NCBI GenBank assembly: GCA_033980235.1
Contig: CM067067.1
Span: forward strand, 15,310,401-15,374,400
Source: Diadema setosum
Taxonomy: Eukaryota > Echinodermata > Echinoidea > Diadematoida > Diadematidae
Reading direction: 5' to 3'
DNA: 64,000 bases
The translations under genes were made by a program, and so were the position numbers. The notes under the pieces were generated by a model. That model saw only the letters and a list, made by a program, of their open reading frames with translations, was not told the origin of the DNA and ran no database searches. This document shows positions 1-9,400 of this stretch, one piece after another (position 1 is the first letter of the stretch; every line of letters starts with the position of its first letter).

Positions 1-168
1 GCCATGTCAGAAGAAAAAAAAAAAGTTCAATCATGAGAATCAGGGAAAAGAATCCAGAAGGATTTTGAATGTCACCTACTTATGAAAAACACAGCAATAT
101 TCTATAGAAAATGAACGTTTTTATTGAGCTATCTCAGATAACCTGTTTCCCATTGATATGTTAGATGA

Positions 169-545
169 TGTTCGTTATTCAAAAGGTTCGTTAGTCCAAG
201 AATGTAATAAGGTTCGTTATTCCAAAGATTTGTTATTCCGAAACACACGTATTTTCTATTAGATGTTAAATAATTAAAAATGAAATAGGGTTCGTTAATA
301 AGAACATTTGTGGCGTTATTTCGAAGGTTCGTTTATCCAAAAATGAAAAGAAGGTGCGTATACTAACGAGTGTTTGACGGTGAAATTACAAACCTTATTT
401 CGTTTTCGGATAAACGAACCTTTGAAACAACGAATTTTTGAAATAGCGAAAGTCTTTTTTTTTTTCATTTTCGGATAAATAAACTTGCGGAATAACGAAC
501 CTTATTTTATTTTCGGGTTAACGAACCTTCGAAACAACGAACTGT
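169..545. repeat. TTCGTTA fold-back repeat, copy 1
   Basis: The left part carries repeated GGTTCGTTATTCC-like units and the right part carries the reverse complement (GGATAAACGAACC, GGTTAACGAACC), with the switch near 360-390, so the whole can fold back on itself. Units are separated by ATGAAATA/TATTTCATTTT spacers. The block around 300-340 (AACATTTGTGG...GTTATTTCGAAGG) reappears in reverse orientation near 3230-3280, so this is a dispersed family and not a chance simple repeat. No coding capacity was seen. It is probably a non-autonomous element or a satellite-derived fold-back; no terminal duplication could be identified. Confidence 0.6.
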
Positions 546-1827
546 AACTGGTATGTTTGCTCTTTCTGTTGAGCCTTGCACGGACATGCTGAAGAACAGC
601 CATGGCCGAAGTCTGTGCGATGCTGACATGAAATGAATGAATGAATGAATGAACCCATCAATTTTTGCGATAATTTTTCCGCAGAGATTTTGATCTTGTA
701 ATCATTAATTTAACCGGCGCCTCGGAATGACACTGCATGACTGCATGTCTTACACTGGATAAAGATAACATATATAACAACTGGTAGAATTAAATGAATC
801 CGTACAAAGTCGGAAATGATTTGTAAGAAAGCGTGCTAATTCGAGAGGAAAGGAATCTTACCCTTCTAGATGTATTGCCGTTCACGATTCACGATATGAA
901 TCGATTTAAAATTTTAGCAATAAAGAGGAGTACGAAAAATCTGCAACCAAAATAAATAATGATGATATATATAATTTTCAAAGTGCTTGAAGATCATTGT
1001 CTACTCTAACTTGTGAAATATCTGCATTTAATAATTATATTAAAAAACTGTAATAGAAACATAAAGCACCAAATCACAGAAATGTGGTCTCCGGGGCTTG
1101 GTGGGTTAAGTGGAATGAAACCCCTTCTATCCTGGAAAAAAATAGTCGAACATCATGAAAACATAGCCAGACGGTCGTCCATTATTCCTTCTAGGAAGAT
1201 AATGTCCATCAACATGAAGATATCTCGCATTCAGGCCCAAAGAGTGTTATCTCTGTAGCCCCGTAAATCAAATTATGCTTGTAAGTAGAAGTGGATGACA
1301 ACCTCAACTCTTCCTTTTACTCAGCCTCTCTGCTCTATTTTGTTGGTTTTTTTGTTTTGATGTACGCTAAATATGTAACAACACAACCTTCGTCGCTTCA
1401 CCATCACAACAAAACAGTTTGTCATATTGACAATCCTCCAATCTTAGTTTTAATCAATCAAACATCCGACTATATCGTCGTGCATTTTCTCGAAAATCGC
1501 TCTTGACGTGAGTTCTTCGCCATAACGAGCATTAATGCTAAACCAGCAGTGTGAACCTTGTTCGAGTGTTTACGGTTTTTACCCCCGACAAACGGAAACC
1601 AAATAGATTACAGTCGAGAGAGCGTTTACGTCACCAAATGATATAACTACTCTTTGATGGTAATCAGCAGAACTTCGCTGTTAGTGAGAGAGTGAGTGAG
1701 ATTAATCTTCGTACAAGACCTTCGCCCCCAAAACTGGCTCAGATTAACTAGGAATAATCGCTGCCCTCTGATTCTATCCGAAGCGTTAGTGCAACGAGAG
1801 CAAACTATGAACGCGTGCAGACCTTTT

Positions 1828-1867
<40 letters not shown>

Positions 1868-3002
1868 CTGTTGATGATAATTGCTCGACGGTGTCTTTGG
1901 CAACAAGAAAAAAAAAGAACGAGTCTAACACCGTTTGGAGGATCTGAGCAAACACTCGAGTTGGCAAGAAAATGGATTGAGTGAAAGATATCTGAACGCT
2001 CACCTCCCCCCCCCCATTTTTCCCCTCTCTCTCTTTTTGCGCATTCTTAAGTACAAAAGAAAGCAACAAAGTTAGAAAAGGCCGGGAAATACTCCAGATC
2101 ACCGTTTTCTTTTTCTTATTATAAGTGTTTAATGAAATACAAAGCAAAGCAAAAAATTCCGAGTAGTTGGAACTAAAAGGCAATATAACATGAATATGCA
2201 TGCATGCATAAAAGAAATGAAAAAAAAAAGAGGATATGAATTGGAATATTGGAATACACATATCTACGAAGTATATATGTGGATTAAAGTGTAACAAAAC
2301 TGAAAAGACTTATAGTGACATGCCAAGTGATGAACCTAAACCCCATATCAAGAGGATTGGTGTGTGTGTGTATTTATGTCTGTCCGTGTATGGGCCGCAC
2401 TTCCCACATCACTGCGGCGCACCCGATGGATAACAATCTGAGATAGCGCGGCGGTATACGGCAATGAGCTGCAGACGTCTCAAGTAAGTCGAATACAAAC
2501 ACTCGGCGCGAAATGTAAACCACTGCCCGTGCCTCTCCATCTAAAGGGACCGCGGAGAAAGTCAAGCTCTCTCATAGATCTCCCCCACGCCCTAAGGCGC
2601 TATTTCCCGACAAAGCAACCCAAAAAAAGGAAAAAGAAAGAGAATAGGGTAAAAACATATGTATATGATATTATGTATGCCTTGATGACAAACACATTCT
2701 TTGTTTTCTTCTTTTCAAATAGTGAGATTATTCACAGTATATGGCGTTCAATTACTGTTGGTGCATATTTGCTTTCGTTTGTATGGATTTCTACTTCAAC
2801 CATTAAAGCCATGCACCTATTCTGGAGATATATGAAAATGTTAAACTCTTTTGAGCTTGAAGGCGTGTTTTTAAAGGACAGAGAAATGTCATTCTTTCGG
2901 AGAAGCAGTACGTGGCACGTGGTGGATAATTGAATCTGAATTGCTCAGAAGAGATTGCTCAGAAGACATTGTAAGGGGTTTAATTCCTATCTCACTTGAG
3001 GT
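546..3002. other. Unassigned non-coding DNA
   Basis: No convincing gene. It contains a short (GAAT)n run at about 632-653, a TG array (listed separately), a C-run near 2007-2016 and several unrelated open frames of 60-216 codons rich in low-complexity residues. None shows a recognisable domain or codon bias. Confidence 0.5.
1827..1866. repeat. (TG)n microsatellite
   Basis: About 19 TG dinucleotides, with one TA interruption near the start. Confidence 0.95.
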
Positions 3003-3316
3003 GAAATAGGCTTCGTTATTCCGCAGATTTGTTAACCAGAAAAGGAAATAAGGTTCGTTATTTTGAAGGTTCGTTAGTTAGTACTCACAGTCTACATTTT
3101 CGGATTAACGAACCTTATTTCATTTTCAGATAAACGAACCTTCGGAACGACGAATCCTATTTCATTATCGTATTAACGAACCTTCGGAATAAAGAATCTT
3201 TTGTCATCTTCCGAATTACGAACCTTCGCAATTATGAACCTCCGAAATAACACCACAAAATGTTTGGATGAACAAACCTTATTTCATTTTCGGATTAACG
3301 AACCTTCGGTGTAATG
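3003..3316. repeat. TTCGTTA fold-back repeat, copy 2
   Basis: Same family as 169-545. A short left arm has GGTTCGTTATT units, and a longer right arm has at least five AACGAACCTT units spaced by CATTTTCGG. The orientation switch is near 3085. The stretch at 3230-3280 (CTCCGAAATAACACCACAAAATGTT) is the reverse complement of part of copy 1. Arms are unequal and diverged, which suggests an old copy. Confidence 0.6.
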
Positions 3317-4684
3317 AACATCCTCCACTACCACCGATATCCCTCTTGACATTGGTGTGGGAATAGAGACGGGGCAATTGTAGGGCTAATGACGTAATGA
3401 CAGGGCTGTCTACAGGGGAAAAAATTGGAGGTAATACGTGTTGAAAAGACTGCAGTGGGTACACTAGACTATCATTACATTATCACCATCATAAAGTGAA
3501 CATATTAGTCATAATGATAAAAGTGATAATGATAATGATGATAACTAAATCATCAATCATCAGTATGTAATTAAGTTATGATTATGGTTATGATTATTTC
3601 TTAACATCATTATCATCATCATTATCATCACAGTTATTATCATTATAATTATTGCAATCGTCATTCGTTTCATTCGTTCTCCACCTATTATTATACCACG
3701 TTTCGTTCACACTCAGAATTGATCAAATCAGAATTGATTCCTAAAATATTCAAATAGATGATTCACCAGGAGGTATGCAAGTGCAGTATAAAAATACTTT
3801 TCGGTTCTCTTCTTTTCTTTTGGTATAGAGGGACGTCGGAAAGTAAAATATGAAGAAAAAATAGTTGCACAAGGCGGAAATCCAAAGGTGATCGGGGAAG
3901 ATGAAAATAAGAAAAGATATATAGACTCAAACGAAAAAGCATAAGGACTGTTTCCGATTTCCGACTGAGTGACTCAGTCAAGTAGCTATACACCATGACA
4001 TTTTATCTTCAGCTCAATTCCCTGTATTGTATGAAACTATGATCTTTACAATCGTTGTTGAGAGAGGGAAAATCACTCAGCGAGTAGCCGCCCCGGTACA
4101 AAGGGTGTGCCGAAGCTATGACGACAGTGCGATGCGATGCGCAGTGCTGGAGGTGGAAGATGGACTAAGTATAGAACTGTCATACATACCTTGCACGGCC
4201 AATGCTTTTCTGTGCGTGTCTTTGTTTTCGTTTGTTTGTTTGTGTGTGTTTTTTGTGCGTGTGTGAGTGTGTGTTTATGTGTGTGTTTCAATCATAACTA
4301 CAACTTGCTTTTAGCGGCAGTGGCTTTGAAAGCTCTCTCTCTCTCTCTTATAGCGAAAAGTTCAGCTTTTGAAGAGCGAGGGCCCATTGTCTTGAACCAT
4401 TATACAGTAAAGATAATATGATTAATGCTATGCTATCCCATTATCGCAACATAACATGTTCATAAAAGATTTGATCTCATTGAGGACTTTAACCTCGCTG
4501 GCAAACAAAAGGAAAGAGAGCATCTCAAGGCGTTATATCTAATTTTCCACTGTCAATATGATATTGTGGTTTAAAACATTCACAGATGATAATATTGTTG
4601 AAAGGAGGAATAGCTGCAACTGATAAAACAGACATGAATTTATGACATAAACAAATAGAGACGAACACACATCATAGTAATTCT
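3317..4684. other. Unassigned non-coding DNA
   Basis: Contains imperfect ATC/ATT trinucleotide tracts (about 3480-3660) and a GT-rich tract (about 4205-4290) with a CT run (about 4331-4348). The open frames here are products of these low-complexity tracts. Confidence 0.5.
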
Positions 4685-4935
4685 TGTTCATTTCATTTCG
4701 TGGTTTTTTTTTCAATTCTAATAAAAATGTAACTGCAATAAAACTTTTTAATACACGTAATGGTACAAAATGAGTACAACAATGTAATCAAGAAAAATAC
4801 TGTGAACGGGAATGCAATAAATGATATCACTTTTGTAACAAAATACTGAATCAAAGCTGTTGGAAATGGAAGGGACTGCTAAAAAGCAGGTTTCAAAGTT
4901 TTAATGTTCCAACGTTAAAAGGGCAGAATCTTGTA
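4685..4935 (-). mobile_element. LINE 3'-end fragment (copy A)
   Basis: On the minus strand this looks like a LINE 3' UTR ending in a degenerate TGAAA-type tail (forward TTCATTTCATTTCG near 4690). It shares the motif GGAAGGGACTGCTAAAAAG (about 4868) with the LINE at 12937-14175. No coding sequence is left. It lies only about 160 bp upstream of the LTR element. Confidence 0.5.
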
Positions 4936-5094
4936 ACATGTATTTATATATTTTCAACCAAGAGCAGCACAAACACTGTAAACATTGTAACAATCTAATT
5001 GTCACCAATGACAACTTTTGTATTCGCTCATCGTATGATACGAATCGCAGTGGTCACCAGGAAACGCTATTGACCAGTCCCACGCATTGTTTCT

Positions 5095-5098
5095 CTTG
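5095..5098. repeat. Target-site duplication, left (CTTG)
   Basis: CTTG directly precedes the 5' LTR and CTTG directly follows the 3' LTR. Four bases is at the short end of the 4-6 bp range for Ty3/gypsy integrases. Confidence 0.8.
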
Positions 5099-5286
5099 TG
5101 TGATGCGCCTTGAACAAGGCTAATACCAATAAAGTGGTCCGCAGCAAGTTATCGCTCTCAGATCAAGACATGGCTTCCCAATCGTGGTCTTTTGCAACAT
5201 TGTTGTGATGGTTTGGGTGCGATCTGCCAGGAATGGAGCGGAACATTTTGATTGTCATGATGTGGTGATTGGGTTGAGTCGTGACA
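5099..5286 (+). repeat. 5' LTR (188 bp)
   Basis: Starts TGTGATGCGCC and ends GAGTCGTGACA. It matches 12542-12729 base for base as far as I can compare by eye. A perfect GCCTTG-AA-CAAGGC palindrome lies at 5107-5120 and AATAAA at 5128-5133. No TATA box is evident, so the transcription start is not predictable. At 188 bp it is a short LTR for the superfamily. Confidence 0.95.
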
Positions 5287-5289
5287 AAT

Positions 5290-5307
5290 TGGGACCTTGT
5301 CCGGGAA
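5290..5307 (+). promoter_or_regulatory. Primer-binding site (tRNA-Pro-like)
   Basis: Three bases (AAT) after the LTR comes TGGGACCTTGTCCGGGAA. It begins with the TGG that pairs with a tRNA CCA end, and its last half (TCCGGGA) fits a T-arm. Against a typical metazoan tRNA-Pro 3' end recalled from memory it matches about 14 of 18 bases, so primer identity is only a suggestion. The spacing and TGG start make the site itself likely. Confidence 0.6.
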
Positions 5308-5339
5308 AATGAACAGACATGCCGTTTTCTTTCGCATGT

Positions 5340-5975
5340 TCCATGCGGATTGTGGTGAGGACTCTCACGTCTGGTTGTACACGTGTGCTGTAAGTACGTA
5401 GTGTATAGCGTCGATGGTGTAATAGGCTCATGTCGTATCGGGCCTATGTACCTGCTTGCATGTAGGTTCTATTAGGCCTCATGCGTTTTGGTGAGGACTC
5501 TCACGTTTGGCTGTACACGTTTGTTTTAGTATGTAGACAAGTGTATAGCGTCGATGACAGGCTTATGTATTGGGCCTGCATTGTTTGCATGTTGGTTTTG
5601 ACAGGCCACATGCGTTTTGGTGAAGATTTTCACGTTTGGTTGTGCACATTTATTGTGTATAACATTTATGCTGCGTAGGCTTTGGCAGTCATTGACTGTG
5701 TTTGTAGTTTTTAGACTACGTTTTGTGTGAAGGCCTGGTGCAGATTTTGGTGAGGATTCTCACGTTTGGTTGTGCACGTTGTGTATAACATTTATGCTGC
5801 GTAGGCTTTGGCAGTCATTGACTGTGTTAGTAGTTGTATAGGCTACATTTTGTGTGAAGGCCTGGTAGTGCAGATTTTGGTGAGGATTCTCACGTTTGGG
5901 ACGTTTGTCGTTTTTGCATGAAGGTCTTGTGTAGACCGATTTGGGTGAGGATTCTCACGTTCAGTTGTGTGCGTA
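5340..5975 (+). repeat. ~130-bp tandem repeats in the leader
   Basis: Six copies of a core GGTGAGGAYTCTCACGTTYGG-like block start at 5355, 5491, 5620, 5750, 5880 and 5945, giving steps of 136, 129, 130, 130 and 65 bp. Units also share GTGTATA(GCGTC/ACATT) and AGGCCTGGT-like segments. The units starting at 5620 and 5750 are nearly identical over about 120 bp, so one duplication is young. Confidence 0.85.
5355..5958 (+). promoter_or_regulatory. Series of six GTGAG/CTCAC RNA hairpins
   Basis: Each repeat core can form a 5-bp stem GTGAG-GAYT-CTCAC with a four-base loop, at 5355-5368, 5491-5504, 5620-5633, 5750-5763, 5880-5893 and 5945-5958. In the third copy the stem is GTGAA...TTCAC: both sides changed, so pairing is kept. 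This compensatory change supports a selected or at least functional stem. The location between PBS and gag is where retroelement packaging and dimerisation signals usually lie; that role is inference. Confidence 0.6.
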
Positions 5976-6220
5976 TATAGTGCATAGCGTGGGTATTGCG
6001 CATTGGGCTCGCACGTGTTTTGTAGTCGCAGACGGTCGGTCTAGCGCGTCGTGTGTAGGGCTAGTGCAGTTTGTGAGTGTGCGTATGCTGGATGTGTATG
6101 TGTGGGGGCTTGCGTACACATTGGCTACGGGTCACGCCGAATTTTCAGGAAGATTAGCCTCGGTTAAAGGCTTTGATATATTTTCCTTGGTTTGCACAAT
6201 CGTGCTATGTGGTCGTTTGT

Positions 6221-6240
6221 AGTGAGTGTGTATACTCACT
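6221..6240 (+). promoter_or_regulatory. Seventh, longer leader hairpin
   Basis: AGTGAGT and ACTCACT flank a 6-base centre and form a perfect 7-bp stem containing the same GTGAG/CTCAC core as the upstream series, about 240 bp before the gag ATG. Confidence 0.5.
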
Positions 6241-6478
6241 CTATGTCCTTAGATCACATGCTAATGTGATGCCGTGGTGTTCTGATTGTATGCCTGATTC
6301 GAAGGCTTAGGGATTTTGATGTTTTCTGCTTATCGTAGAAAATTTTTGCCTGTTCTGCGCGTGTGACTGGGTTCATGCATACATGTGTACTCATATGCAG
6401 TGCATTTCTTTTGTTAAGGCTTTGTAGTTTTGTGAGGATTTGTGACTTCTTGCAAGTTTTGATTTTGATATTCCCACA

Positions 6479-9400
6479 ATGGCTGATGTCGTGCAGAGCT
6501 TTGTTGATGAACCCACTCAGGAAGGTTTTAATAACCTGAGGAAGGCAGAACTGGTGGAAGTTGCTCGAATTTTAGAAATCCCGATCAAAACATCGGATCG
6601 AAAAGCAGAGATCAAGGACACAATTTCTGAGTTTTTTACCAATACTGGTATCTGGCCTGCCTCTTTGTCAGAGGATGAAGCAGGGACAGATGATGGTGAA
6701 ATTATCACACCTTTGGTAACCCCTGCAGAAAGTGAATTGAAGAAAATTGAGATCCAGCTTCGGATGAAGCAGCTGGAAGTCGAGGCAAAGAAAATAGAAC
6801 TCGAAATCAAGTCAATCGATGCAAAATCGAATGAACCTTCTTCCAGCAGTTCAGCAAAGTCATCAAAATTTGATGCATTAAGGCAATCTCAGTTGGTGCC
6901 GAAATTTCGTGAAGACCGGGTAGAAGAGTTTTTCCAGCACTTTGAAAAAGTGGCTGTGAGTTTAGAATGGCCCAAGGAAGTGTGGCCGACATTGATACAG
7001 AGCTCGCTGGTAGGGAAGGCCCAAGAGGTCTATGCGTCTCTCACTATCCAAGAGTGTTCTGACTATGAGAATTTGAAGAGTTCCGTGTTAAGGGCGTACG
7101 AGTTGGTGCCGGAAGCCCACAGGCAACTGTTTCGGAATTATAGGAGACGGGATGATCAGACATTTGTTGATTTTGTGCAACACAAGCAGACCCATTTCGA
7201 ACACTGGTTAAGGTCGTCTGGTGTTGATGATTTCCACAAACTGAAAGAGTTGGTATTGTTAGAGGAGGTGAAGAGGTGTGTTCAGCCAGATCAGCGGCAG
7301 TACCTGGAGGAAAGGGAAGTGAATGGTGCCAGGAGAGCTGCTGTCCTCCTTGATGAGTATGTGCTTACGCACAAGGGTACTTTCAAACTTTCTTCAAGCA
7401 AGAAAGGAGGCCAGGGTGTGCCAAGAAAAGGAGCTGTTGCTCCGAGCATTCCCAAGCCCGATCTTGATCAAAAGCCGAACAAGGCTTGCTTCTATTGCAA
7501 GAAGGATGGACATGTGATGTCAGCTTGCTGGAAGTTGAAGAAGAAGCGAGAAAAAGAGGGGATTAGCAACCCCAAAGCATTGCCAGATGCTTTTGCTATC
7601 ACTTGCAAAGATCATCTGCCATCGTTTGAACGGGTGGCAGAGAATTACAAACCTTTCATATCTTCAGGGTATGTTAGTTTGACGCCTGATAGTGAGCAGG
7701 TTCAGGTTCACATTTTGAGGGACACAGGAGCATCACAGAGTCTCCTGTGTGCAAATACATTGCCCTTTTCGGTTGAATCTTCTGTGGATTCAGAAGTGTT
7801 TGTGAGGGGAGTTGAAGGTGGGAGTGTCCGAGTGCCTCTTCATAATATTGAATTGAAGAGCGATCTTGTCAGTGGCTCAGTTGTAGTAGGTATTTTGCCT
7901 ACATTGCCAGTCGAAGGTGTCACCTTATTGCTCGGCAATGATATCGCTGGAGAGAAGGTTTTGCCTCACTTTCTCCCAAGTAAGACACCCGTGGTTGACG
8001 AAGCCACAGAGAAATTGGTTCAGGATATGCCTGATGTGTTTCCCTCATGTGCTGTTACCAGGTCAATGGCTCGTGAACTGGAGAAAGAGGAGCAAGAGGA
8101 TATCTTGGCTGATACTTTCTTCTCTAGACTTGAAGAGTCTAGCAGTAGTGATGATGTACACATGGACCATGGTCAAATGTCAGAGATTTCTCGTCAGAGT
8201 CTGGTTGAATTGCAGGGCAAAGACCCTGAAATAGTGCGTCTTGCACAGTCACTTGTACCTGAGGATGAGGAAGTGAATGAAACTGTGAAGTTTTACAAGA
8301 GGGATGGTATCTTGATGAGGAGGTGGCGCCCTCCTGATGCCACAAGTGATGAGGATTTTCGAGATATTCATCAAGTAGTGGTACCAAAGATGTACCGGAA
8401 GGAGATCATATCTCTTGCCCATGAAGCACCATTGGCAGGTCATTTGGGGATCAACAAAACCCAAGAGAAGGTGCTTCGATATTTCTTCTGGCCAGGTTTG
8501 CGACATGACGTCGCAGAGTTTTGTCGGTCTTGCCATGTGTGTCAGGTAGTTGGCAAGCCAAACCAGAAGATTCCCCCTGCCCCTTTAAGGCCAATTCCGG
8601 CCTTCGAAGAACCGTTTAGTCGGGTCATTGTGGATTGTGTCGGTCCTCTTCCAAGGACAAAGTCGGGTAATCAGTATTTGCTGACGATGATGTGTGCATC
8701 TACCCGCTTCCCCGAGGCAATTCCATTACGGACGATTACTGCCAAGAATGTCAGTAAAGCTCTTGTGAAGTTCTTCACAATGGTAGGACTTCCAAAGTGT
8801 GTGCAGTCAGACCAAGGGTCTACTTTCACATCCAAAATCTTCCAACAGGTGATGAGTGAGTTAGGTGTAGAATGTAAGAACTCAAGTGCTTACCATCCAC
8901 AGAGCCAGGGAGCTCTTGAACGCTTTCACCAAACCTTGAAGAATATGATGCGTGTGTATTGCAGTGAGCACGAGAAAGAGTGGGATGAGGGTATTCCTCT
9001 CCTCTTGTTTGCAGTTCGAGAATCGATCCAGGAATCTCTTGGATTCAGTCCTTTCGAGCTGGTCTTTGGACACTCAGTTCATGGTCCCTTGAAGATCTTG
9101 CAAGAAAAGATCTTGGTTGAACCGGAGTCCAACCTATTGGACTATGTGTGTCAGTTCAAGGATAGACTTTCTTGTACTCGTGAATTAGCTGCAGGTCATC
9201 TGAAGGCAGCTCAGTCTAACATGAAGAGACTGTTTGATCGGAAGGTGAAAGAAAGGCATTTCGAGCCTGGTTCTAAGGTTCTTGTGTTGCTCCCTCTTCA
9301 AGGAGATGCCTTGAAGGCTAGATATACAGGGCCGTATGTGGTTGAGAAAAGAGTGAGTGATGTCAATTACATCATCCTGACACCTGATAGGAGGAAGAGG

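Larger units (their letters stand above)
5308..6478 (+). other. Retrotransposon 5' leader
   Basis: About 1.2 kb of GT-rich, apparently non-coding RNA leader between PBS and gag. It carries a degenerate tandem repeat with hairpins (listed separately) and many upstream ATGs in short frames, so scanning from the 5' end to the gag ATG would be inefficient. Internal initiation or a spliced leader are possible but not shown by the sequence. Confidence 0.7.

Noticed and set aside
1647..2297. 216-codon minus-strand frame
   Set aside because: Consists of Phe-rich and His-Thr repeats from homopolymers and the TG array.
5355..5958. CRISPR-like regularly spaced repeats
   Set aside because: Eukaryotic context, repeats continue into the spacers, spacers are homologous to each other, and the block lies inside a retrotransposon leader.
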